DNA of 64,000 nt from Gamarada debralockiae. Taxonomy: Eukaryota > Ascomycota > Leotiomycetes > Helotiales > Hyphodiscaceae. A program made the translations under genes and the position numbers. The notes beneath the pieces are model-generated. The model had not been told where the DNA came from and did no database searches. It worked only from the letters and a program-made list of their open reading frames with translations. This document shows, one piece after another, positions 35,669 through 45,634 of the stretch. The stretch is taken from positions 1 to 64,000 of the forward strand of contig NXFV01001365.1 in NCBI GenBank assembly GCA_002803225.1, read 5' to 3'. The stretch's first letter is position 1. The number at the start of each line of letters is the position of its first letter.

Positions 35669-36013
35669 ATGTATTCACAGCGCAGGTTTATGGAAATCAT
35701 TTCGGACCGCGAAGGCACTGTGGACGATGAAACACCCCCCAGAAGAGGATTGGCAATATCCATAGGCGCAGGAGTAGATCTCTTCCATAAGAACAATGAA
35801 GGAGAGACCGTTTTGCATACTGTTGCGAGGATATTCTGTGGGAATCCTGCTCCAAAGTTTGGGTCTGAGAACGACATGAACAAGGAGAGGGAACCTATAC
35901 GTATAAAGACTAGAGATATGGTAGATTCGTTCAAGTGGTTGGTCAAGAAAGGATTAGATCCGATGATTGAGGACAAGGGACGTAGGACTGCGCTGGGTGT
36001 GGCGGCTGCTTGA
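35669..36013 (+). pseudogene. Ankyrin-repeat protein fragment
   Basis: A short open frame contains two ankyrin-like units: AGVDLFHKNNEGETVLHTVARI and, later, FKWLVKKGLDPMIEDKGRRTALGVAAA. The second has the repeat-end pattern GxDPxxxDxxGRTAL. No start, upstream repeats or partner domain are recognisable, and it ends in a stop. It may be the tail of an ankyrin-type NLR or HET-associated gene. Confidence in ankyrin identity is moderate. Confidence 0.55.
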
Positions 36014-36336
36014 GAACTGGATGGCGCCTTGAAGGAAGACGAGAACGATTTTTAAGATGGTCAGTGTGCAGTATGAGGCCAGTGCCAGGCACGCAAATCT
36101 TGAGTATGATTTTTCATTAGCCTTCATTTTGGACGATTATATCGAATTGAAATTTATATTAAGTTATTTTATCTTGGACCTAAACTATGACGGTCTGCTG
36201 CTTTTCCTCTATCCTATCTCCATACCTTTAATCCAGCAATTAGAAGTCTACTCTACTCTTGTTCTTGCATCCTCTATCAGTATATTGGATCTTTTCATAT
36301 ATCGAGGACGCTTCGAAAGGGATACAACTTATGCTG
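36014..36336. other. Intergenic, 323 bp
   Basis: Between the ankyrin fragment and the RTA1 gene 3' end. Nothing recognised. Confidence 0.45.
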
Positions 36337-37460
36337 TTACATCAGCTCGGCCCCTTCGCTCATCAGACTGGCATGATGTGCCAACCCTTTTCCCTCCTTG
36401 CTTTGTTTCCATCCAATGTTGGTCAGGTATTTTGCCGGGTGATAGATGTTGTAGATGAGAAGCACAGGAAGTATCATCGCTGCTTCGAAGACGTAGAAAT
36501 TCCATTCGTGGGTCGTGAGGTAGCCTTTCACGCCCAGGGCGAATTCGACAAAACGGTAAACAGATCGTACCTGAACTCGCAGTCAGTCTCAAACCCCTTC
36601 TATCAAGACAGATAGGTGCTCACGAATATCAGGCAACACCCAATATTGATGGCCCACAAGAAAGTAACCCATCTAGAATCCGGCCACGAATCTCTGAACC
36701 TCTTCGAGAAGATATGAAAGCGGAACGATATCACGATGAAGAATCCGAATGCGAGCAATTGGACAATTAGACCCATTTTCATGATTGTATAACCACGTTT
36801 CTGGGTGGATATGTCATTGGAAACGCTGGATATGCCGCCGAAGACCTGGATAAGGAAGGATATTACGTCGCAGGTAACGAAGACTGGCGTCATGAGTCGT
36901 GGAGGTACCCAGAGACTTTTCGCATTGCAGAAAGATTTAGGCGTTACGTAGAGGACCACTCGACCCTGGTTGTGTAGGTGGTTAGCATTAGTGGTGGGAA
37001 GGTGGGAAAGGAGGGGCATTCACCATTGCCATATAACATGAAGCTGCCATGAGAGCCGGGGCCAGGAAAACTGTCAAGAATTGCACTATGAATGCACCTA
37101 TCCTTCAATGTTAGCCATATACCTTTGTCCTCGCAGCCGAGTGATCGGTACCCCTGTTGTGAACATTCTTCGCAGATATGATCCGAGCGATGTATCCAAT
37201 GGCTTCCACTACTACCCATTAGTAGTGTTTACGAACTCCAGAGGCATGGAACTCACTCCAAGAAGCTATTACGATGAAAATCCAGAACCAGCATCGATAC
37301 CAGAAGTACTGGAACGTGGTAGTCGCGCAGCACGTAGTGTAAAGCACGGCGAAAATAATCGCTGCAGCGACTGAGGGGTCGTAGTCATAATAATTTCCTA
37401 TTAAGCAGAGCTTCAGCATGCAAACGCAGTCTTCTAGTCAAGGAACTTACTGCTATCCAT
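36337..37460 (-). CDS. RTA1-like seven-transmembrane protein (lipid-translocating exporter family)
   Basis: Six exons, 37460-37451, 37397-37257, 37211-37152, 37097-37024, 36965-36624 and 36570-36337, splice in phase to 286 aa. The first exon is only 10 nt (ATG GAT AGC A) with a GTAAGT donor. It gives MDSRNYYDYDPSVAAAIIFA, matching the usual start of the family. Other family blocks are AFIVQFLTVFLAPALMAASCYM, VFVTCDVISFLIQVFGGIS, IFVRSVYRFVEF and HEWNFYVFEA near the end. RTA1/RSB1 relatives act in resistance to 7-aminocholesterol and in sphingoid-base export. The ligand here is unknown. It lies next to a dead P450 and near a PDR pump and a zinc-cluster regulator. Confidence 0.88.
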
Positions 37461-38333
37461 GCCGTGAAATATCTCAGGATAGAGTGAAAAGACAAAAAAG
37501 ATGAGAGTTATTCAAGTAAATGAATGTGAGTTACAAGTTTCAAGCGCTTCTGTTATTATATGAACATTCATGATGTGTATTCCGTATTCGTACAGCTAAT
37601 GAGGAGTCTATGAGCTAGTTACTTCTTGGCTACCCTTTCGAGGGTTTCCAGGGGAACTTCCAAAAATATCCACATCGGCGAGTCGGCGCATGGAGGGCTC
37701 GTATTGTCTTGATTGTTTACTCTCCGCCGTCCCTGATGGAAAGCAGTTTTGCACAGCCTCCACGGTCTCACCTCCCGGACCCCTGTCCACTGCGTCTTCT
37801 CTAACTTGAAGTAATCTCTAGGTACGATGCAAATGCTTGTAACATCCGTAGTCGGCAACAGGGGTCGAGGAATTCATTGCGGAGATATTGGTCTCTCCGT
37901 GGTCCGATTTCGAGGCTCCCTTTAAACTTTCTTATCGACGTTTCCCCGCTTCGAGTTAAAGGCCCATTTGGCAGATAGTAAATTCATGCGGAAGACTTTG
38001 TCAGAACCAGGGTAATTCTGAAGAACATCAGCCCCTCGACGACCTCGAGTCTTCATTGCCATTTAGAGCAAGGTGCTAAGACCCGTCTGCCTGCGGGAGA
38101 GAATCCATGCAAAGGCAGGGGACGATTGAGATCGTATAGTCCAACTAACACGGTAATTATGAAAGATCACGAAGCACATATTGGACAGTGTAACAGAGCT
38201 TGAGTTACGGGCAGCAAGAAACCTGCCGAATACTCTAATACATCCCAACAAACTCCTAACTACGCAAGTGGAAGACCGTGATGCTTACTTCTATCTAAAC
38301 AACAAAAATACGCCTCATCTTTTCGAGTACATA
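37461..38333. other. Intergenic, 873 bp
   Basis: Upstream of the RTA1 gene and downstream of the P450 pseudogene. Short frames on both strands; none shows a domain or plausible splicing. Confidence 0.45.
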
Positions 38334-39977
38334 CTACTCCTGCTTGGCCTCACGCTTTCTCAACCTGCACATCAAGTTCGGCTTCTCCCACAGAATGTAG
38401 CTTTTCTGATTTACCCAACCTTGGCTCTCCTGGCAGAGTTCCAAGTCAAAGTTCCACAAGACCTGCGCAAGGATAAACCGCATCTCGTTGTAGGCCAAAT
38501 TACGCCCGATGCAGTTTCGAGGGCCAATGCTGAAAGGCTGAACAATAGCTCGATCATCATTGAAGAATGGAGAAGACGGATATTTGGAAGTCTCCTGGAG
38601 CCAACGTTCTGGATGAAACGGCAATGGGTCACGAAAGTTGAGTTCGGACCAGTTATGTAGAGGAGTGGTAAACGGAACGATTGTCTGACAGCTTCAGAAC
38701 AGGGCTAAATAGGGGAAGTATTTTGAGAACTTACTCCGGGGGGCATTTCCAGTCCATTCACACGTATCTGCGGATCTAGAGGGATTCGACGTGGGACGTT
38801 TTTGGGAACTGGCGGATACCTGCGAAGTGCCTCATCCAGACATGCCAGCATGTAGGGGAGCTTGGCTGACTCACTGAGAAAATCAATCTCCTCTTCAGTG
38901 TTGAAAGCTGATAGAACTTCGTTGGTCACTTTGGCAAGCGCTTTTGGTGTTTTTAGAAGCCAGTAGGTGACTCCCGACAGGAGAGTTGCTGTCGCCTCTG
39001 ACCCCGCGACGATGAGGACATTGGCATTAGAGATTAGCTCTTTGTCGGTAAACCCATCCTCTTGACCTTTATTCTTGAGCACGGCGTCCATGAAATCACC
39101 CCGCCCATGAAGTCCCGCTCTGTTCAATCTCTTCGCTACGGTCTGAGTTGTGAATTCCCGCTGCGAAATTCTTCTCTCCTTTAGCGACTTTGGCATAACC
39201 ATCTCAATAATCTTGGCTAATAGAGCAAAATCGTTCATGAACTGGAGGAAAGGAACAAATTTGAGGACGTGAAAGTTATTCTTGACCCAACTGTGGTAGG
39301 TTGAACTTTGAAGGCCGCCGAATGGCTCTCCGAAGGTTAAATCGCCAATGATATCGAACGTCGTTAGGTTTTACCATTTCTGTAGAAGACCGAGAAAATC
39401 AGTAATCATTCAATTTATTTGAAAGATTCTACTTCTGTGACATAACTCACGAGTATAGCTCAGGAAAAGTCTAAGAAAGGCGAAATAACTTACAACCATG
39501 TCAACTGAAGTGCCCGCAGCCGCAAAGCCACACAACTTTTCGATTAACAAGTCAATGTAAACTTTCGTCAGCGGCTCTTGGTCCGAAGAGCTTTACCCAA
39601 AATAGCATGCAAATGAGACTTTCGAAATCGGACATGGTCAGGCCCTTCCGCGTTCAAAATGTCTCGTGTTTCCTTGGGATCCAGCGCAAGAGCTTTGGGC
39701 AGTTGTGGATGTTTGTGACCATAGATATCTTTCCAACCCCTGGTGTAATAAATGAGACCTGGTTTGGATAATAACGAACTGCTTCTCCGTATTGGTTGTG
39801 GGATTTTCGAATATCAATGTCGTAGATTCCCAAATATATTGAGATATTGTGGAGGATTGGGAAGGCGATCCATGATCTGGGTCCAGGGAGTGCACCGAGA
39901 GGGTGGAAGTGCAAATTGTAAATTGCTTGAATTGTGGAGAAAAGAAGAACAAGGCTAGGGAGCAGTCCAATAATCAA
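38334..39977 (-). pseudogene. Cytochrome P450 pseudogene (CYP65-like / trichothecene C-15 hydroxylase-like group)
   Basis: N-terminal anchor MIIGLLPSLVLLF, the PGPRSWIAFP hinge, I-helix VLIVAGSEATATLL, ExxR in CLDEALRRYPP, PERW (PFHPERWLQE) and heme loop PFSIGPRNCIGRNLA are all recognisable. Three lesions were found. A one-base deletion near 39733-39742 breaks TPG-WKDIYGH. A second one-base loss near 39580-39587 breaks ALR-QEPL. A TAA at 39372-39370 stands where an aromatic residue is expected in KW-NLTTFDIIG. Introns at about 39505-39379 and 38734-38685 are otherwise normal. The Cys ligand and ExxR are intact, so decay looks recent. The subfamily call is tentative. Confidence 0.82.
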
Positions 39978-40598
39978 CTGAAAGAGCGAAAGTTAAGAGG
40001 AAACGAAGCTGAACTGTGTCGTTGAGTTGGGGTGGCGGTGCCATAATGAATCGCCCAGTTGAATATGAATATGCAAGGTGAAGACTTACACTTCAACTCT
40101 CTCCATATTTATTGTATATACCGACTTCGCAAAGTACTATTGATGGGCATTGCATTGCGATGCAGGTACGGAGGACGGATGCGAACGACCCTCCGATTAG
40201 ACGTGCCGAGTGGTATCCGAATGGCTATCCAAGCGAGAAATAAAGCGCCTCAGGCTCAAAGGTCGGTAGAGATAAACTCCGACCATCCAATCTGTACACA
40301 GAGCCCACAAGCAACTTTCTAGCTGGGCTGGCCCCTTGAGCTTCATCCAGGCAAAGGGTCCTGCGTCTGTCTGGGCCTTATGGCCACCCACTTTGGAGCT
40401 AGAAAAGACCACCTTGCATTGTTACGTAGCGTCGCCGTTCTCGCCCTTATTCTTCGTTGGGAAAGCCCTCATCACACCCTCGCCGTCATTGTGGATACCA
40501 ACCAGTCCCCGAAGTACATTATATTGCTGTTCGAGCGGAACTTCTAACTATGCAATACTCCTCCTAACTGCCGGCACCTCCAATCATTTCAGTTAGCC
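39978..40598. other. Intergenic, 621 bp, divergent promoter region
   Basis: Between the P450 pseudogene start and the Zn2Cys6 regulator start. No feature I can support. Confidence 0.45.
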
Positions 40599-43309
40599 AT
40601 GGAGAAATTGGGACGTAATGAGCTATGTCAGCCACCCCAGGCATCTTCTTCCCTTTCACCACATTCTGGATCTTTACGAACCTCATGTGACCAATGCAGG
40701 CACGCGAAGGTAAGTATACACCTTCTTATTGACAGTTTAATGCTGGTATCATTTTCACTGCCCATCGCGACAGCGTGCTAATAAAGCATTCGCTTGACAG
40801 ATTAAATGCGAAAGACCCGACTTTCAAAGCTGCTGTGCACATTGCATGGCTCGCGGCATAACATGCATCACTTCCCCTACCCAAAGAAAACCACCAGTAA
40901 AGAAAGTCAACAGGTCTGATAGCGCTTGATCCTGATTAACTTTTCGTTGCTGACAGCCACAGGCAAGAAAACATCCTTGACATAGAGAGTCGTATAGCAC
41001 GAATGGAATCTCTACTCCTCTCTTCTGGTCTAGATACTCCAACTCTTCCAGATGTTGGAAGCACTAGATCCTCTTCCGAGCAAGAAGACTTATCTGCGAG
41101 GCTGTCCACATTAATTGTGGACGATGAATCAGGGACCTCACATTTTTGGGGTATGACGCCACCACATTCATCACCAATTTAAACAATTTCTCATGTCACT
41201 CCTCTCTGATAGGTCCTTCTTCTGGGCTCTCTCTGTTCTCGCCCCAGGGCCTTCAGTGGGTTGCAGAGAGGACCGGCACGGACGAGCTGCAAGGTTTCAT
41301 AGCTGAGCTCGCAAAATCTCGGTCTCCGGACGCTGCCACGAGGCTCACCAACCTATGGAGTCCCACTCCCTCTGATAAGCGGGCCCCACTTCCCCCACGC
41401 CCGCTCGCTGACAGGTACATACGACGTATGTCGTCCCGGCCCTCAATCATCAGCCATGACTAATGCCTGTTCAGGCTTCTTTGGATCTCTCAACAGTGTT
41501 GTGCCCTTGTTCGACCAGAGTAGCTTCATGCAACTGTACGAGCAACAATATTCGCCAAACCCTCCCGCTGGTCCTGCGTGGTACGCCTCACTGAATATAG
41601 TCTTTGCCATTGGGAGTCTGACTGGAGCACTTGGCGAACGTGGCTCGACCCCAGGGTTGACATTGGATAGCTCCGATTGTCAAGTTGAGCCATGGGCAAG
41701 TGAGCAGTATTTTAGAAACGCTTGCAGCGTTTTTACGGAGCTGGTGTTTACGACTCACAGCATTCTGGCTGTGCAAGCTCTCCTTGGAATAGTAGGTAAT
41801 TTCTGCCCATCGTTATCAACCATAGTTAACCTCAGAAAAGTGCTTCCTGTTGGAGAGTACGTTGAATGCCCAGTCCTCATATATCGTCCTTGCAGTTGCG
41901 GCACGGCTTGCTCATACAATCGGTCTTCACCGACGAGTCGTCTTTCCTCAGAACCATGGCTTGTCCCAAGCAGGAAGCAAAGAGCGTCGTAATGTTTTTT
42001 GGATTCTTTATATCTTGGAGGCCAGTATGGCAATACGCTTTGGGCGTCCTCCTGTGATCAATGATGATGATATTGACATTCCACTGCCTGAACGTGGTGA
42101 ATATGTCGAAGATACATCAATCGAGGACGACAAGCTCGATGCGTTCTATCATCAGATTATGCTGAGCCGCATCGAAAGCAAGATCTACACCGAGTTGTAC
42201 TCTGTTCGTTCTCAAAAGCGGACAGTTGGTGAACGATTGAAGTCAATCGCTCACCTAGATCAGAAACTCCAGGCCTGGCGAGACGATTTGCCACCCAAGC
42301 TTCGCCCTGGACAACCACTCTCATGCCCTCCTGACCAGATTGCCCAAGCCGTCATGCTCAACTTCGTATTCTACAACTGCATCACTACACTTCATCGCGC
42401 ACCCTCGCACTGCGCATTATGGGCAATGAACCCCTCTGCTAGAGACAACTTTAATGGCCCTGAAGCCGAGACGCATCACCGCGTTTATGCCAGTCATATC
42501 CATTGTATTAATGCTGCCCGGAGCACTGGCCAACTGATCAGCTATTTTGATCAACAAGAAAGACTTCCGCAGGATGTCTTGATCCGGTGGGCACCTTTCC
42601 ATTCCTCTTATTCTCTTTGTCTACACGCACTCATGGCGTTCATTCTTCCACTGCTCTTGACCCAAAATCCTTCCGCATTATATGCTAACTTTCCTGTCAG
42701 GCTAGGAATCTTTTACCCCCTCAGTGCCTTCCTTACGCTCTTCGCCAACATCCTTCAGAATCCAAAAGACTCCTACGTCGAGGCTGACAACCGCTTGATG
42801 AATACTATCGCGGACTTTTTCTCAGTTGGCCTAGCAGATTGTCATGACACTCCGCTAGAACTGGCAGGGAAAGTCTTCCAAAAGCTGAGTAGCATTACCG
42901 CTCAGTTCCTTGCTAAAACCTCACCTCGAAAACGTGCGACAAAGCGAGGCTATGAGAGCGAACAAGATGAAACCCCACTGGCAGACAGCAGCAATGGTAA
43001 TTCAAACACATCCGTAAGTTCAGATCACTTTGGCAGTACTTGTTCCCCTACGAACGCTTGAATCTAACTCGGATTTCTCAGATCGCCAAAGAACATGGAA
43101 CCCAGTCCCAACAGGCAGCCATCCCAGACAACATGCGATTTCATACATACGGAAATAGCAACACGCAGCCTTTCATGCCTGGAGGCCAAATCATTCCCGA
43201 TTACGTTTCAGCGAGTCATGGCTTTGCCGATGCTCATATACCACCAATCTCTCCATTCATATCACTTGATCTAGGCAATATTGAGTGGGATGGCTTGTTG
43301 TTTCTTTAA
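40599..43309 (+). CDS. Zn2Cys6 zinc-cluster transcription factor with fungal-specific TF domain
   Basis: Seven exons, 40599-40709, 40801-40913, 40957-41150, 41213-41425, 41475-41795, 41836-43013 and 43082-43309, keep phase and give 785 aa. The DNA-binding cluster is split by intron 1: CDQCRHAK then IKCERPDFQSCCAHCMARGITC, supplying six zinc-binding Cys. A basic linker (RKPPVKKV) and a short coiled coil (ENILDIESRIARMESLL) follow, fitting a dimer on paired CGG triplets. The middle homology region is standard: RFFGSLNSVVPLFDQ, AARLAHTIGLHRRV and GRPPVINDDDIDIPLP. Nearest possible targets are the FAD oxidoreductase, the ABC pump downstream and the dead P450 upstream. Confidence 0.92.
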
Positions 43310-43638
43310 GGATGTACGCATGCCAATACGCATGCCAATTCGCAGTATTTACGGGCCCTGATATACCAGTGCAATAGCCGCGAAACATGGACTTGTTGTT
43401 TTGACGAGAAAGTCAGCACCCTGCGGCTTAGGCTCAAATATCCAAATTCAGAATGAACGATTGATGGATGCAGTTTGAATCCCCACCCCCAAAAAAAACC
43501 CCAAAAAACTCCCAAAAAAGCTTCAATACGATGAAAGGTATTACTAGTATGCCTCTGTCAAACGCCAAAACTACCGAAAGGATTCGATCTATGTCAGTCT
43601 ATCAAACATGGTTCAAACCAACCCACGCGCATCAATCC
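43310..43638. other. Convergent intergenic region, 329 bp
   Basis: Between the 3' ends of the zinc-cluster gene (+) and the FAD oxidoreductase gene (-). It contains an A/C-rich low-complexity tract near 43484-43520 and no gene. Confidence 0.5.
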
Positions 43639-44828
43639 TCACTTCCCACTCAGAAATCCCCAGACCCATGGAACGAGGTAATTCCTTCCCTTGATCAACC
43701 AGACAATAGTGCCCCATGGAACCATACCGAACAACAGTCCTGTTCCATTCGATGATCCAATTGGTATCATGATCCCTGTTATTGGACTGGGCATATAAGT
43801 GGACGTGGGACGTCATCATTGCTGCCATTGATGTCGGCCTTCGGATTTGCCACGAGAACGGGTATCTGCTCTTTGATGCTGTTGACTATTCGAGGTTCGT
43901 GGATTGTTATATCGCCAACGGCGAAGATTGGAAGGAGACTGTCTTGTTGTTTTCTTTCCGTCGCAGAGGCATTTCTGCTCTTGACTCGAAGACTCTCGTC
44001 AACCACTAACCAGCCATTGGTCGAGAGAAACTCGGAGGGTATGAAGTCATTATTTGGCAGGACCCCAGCTGAGGAGATGTAAACATCTGCCACTTCCTGT
44101 TGCCCGTTCTCAAGTGTGACTGTCCATTTCTTGGTCTGGCGATCTTGCAACGCATCGACTACTCTCGAGCCCTTCAGGACATTAACGCCTTGGGACTTAA
44201 GTATCTTCTCGGCATGGGCCCCAACAGCTTCTTTGAGTGCCGGAAGAAGCTGGTTGGTCGCAGACACAATTGTGATGGTCCTTTTTTTGCCGTCCGCAAA
44301 TGTCTCGGCCAACTCTCCTGCAAATTCTCCTCCCACTGGTCCCGCACCTCCGATGATTATTGACTTTGCGTTGGCGATTCTCTCTTGTGATTTCTTGATC
44401 AGTTCTTTGAGGTTTCCGTTTTCAGTCGATTTCCAGGGTGCAGAATCACTCTCCTGCTCGATTGTCGAGGATGTGGTGCTGCCCGATGCAATGACCAGGT
44501 AATCATAGGAAATGGTATTTTTGCCTCCCACCGCGACAGATTGCGCAACTACATCAATAGATGTCACTCTTCCTTCCATGAAGACGAATGACTCGGAGGA
44601 ATATTGGCCAAATAGAGTTTCGATATCCAGCAGATAATCTTCTGGTTTAATAACTGTTGGCTTGGCGAGGATCCGTGGCGAAGCAATATTGAAGAAGAAC
44701 TTTTTGGAAGCGTTGATGATGGTGACCTTGGCATTCAGTATTGTTTTGAGGATCTCATGAGCACTGAGTATGCCTGCGAATGAGCCTCCGATAATGCCTA
44801 TGTCGACTTTGGCTGCCATGGCAAGCAA
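43639..44828 (-). CDS. AIF/AMID-type FAD-dependent pyridine-nucleotide oxidoreductase, apparent C-terminal frameshift
   Basis: The main frame (44828-43779) opens with the FAD-binding GIIGGSFAGILSAHEIL, then YDYLVIASGS, the NAD(P)H-binding IIIGGAGPVGGEFAGELAE and the second FAD contact IFAVGDITIHEP. This is the layout of apoptosis-inducing-factor-2-like proteins. Either ATG (44828 or 44819) could start. Near 43798 the frame runs into QDINGSNDDVPRPLICPVQ and a stop. Shifting one base restores the family tail: PSPITGIMIPIGSSNGTG, VPWGTIVWLIKGRN and a stop at 43639. So one base seems lost, by mutation or base-call error. The substrate is unknown. The gene is divergent from the ABC transporter and shares its upstream region. 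Confidence 0.82.
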
Positions 44829-45634
44829 TGAAAATTATAGCACAGAACGCGAGCGTGATTCGAGTATTGGGAGCTAATTATGAGCTTACTGCCCAAAATG
44901 TGGATGATAAAAGTCTAGCGTCTAGTGGAGAGAAGTAGATAGAGTCGAATGTTGCTTGGAAATCTGGGCATCTGTTGGCTCGGAACCGTTCTCGGCCCCT
45001 GACTTCGGACGGTCCCGAGACCCCCGCTACAACTGCCACATCATGTCTGTTATTTTAACGGCCGTTATTTTATGGGATTCTACTGTACAAAGCGATATAG
45101 GACATATTAGAATTGCGTTCAGGCAAATTCCAGTCGGCGACATACTTTCAATGGTTCAAATGAGTTCGGAGTCGGTCAGACCTCTTAAGTCCTCCGACAA
45201 AAGTGCATGGATTGCGGGGGGCGCGGATGCCAAGGCTCTCCGAGTGGAGTTTCTGCAGCCCGGATGTAGACCCAAGGCCGCAAGGACCACAACGAACTCT
45301 CCCTAAACGTCGGATTAGGCTTCAATATAATCCGATCCAGATAGTTTGAAGGAGGGGACCCTGGACGGAGAGCTGGATCGTCAAGGCCACCGAGACCTTC
45401 ATCTCCGCCAAATTTGGACAGATTCATGTTCTTTGGTCGATCAACACCATATTGATTGTGGATACCAGGAATAAGATTTAGAGATGGCATATTCAACAAA
45501 ATTTTATCAAGAGCCATTAAAGTCGTGGAGTCGAAGAACGCATAATCACCTCCAGCCCTTGCTCCCACTATCGGCGGAAATGCAACTGCCTTAAGTTCAA
45601 GGTCACACCACACCCTCTGCTCATCTAGGTGAAA
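44829..45634. promoter_or_regulatory. Divergent promoter region of the FAD oxidoreductase and PDR ABC genes
   Basis: This 806-bp spacer separates the two start codons. It contains a palindromic CGGAACCG (CGG-N2-CCG) at 44981-44988 and further CGG/CCG triplets at about 44993 and 45006-45016. Such triplet pairs are the usual binding sites of Zn2Cys6 dimers, and a zinc-cluster gene lies 1.7 kb away. Binding is inferred, not shown. A long minus-strand frame here (45185-45652) overlaps the ABC start and is probably chance. Confidence 0.45.
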
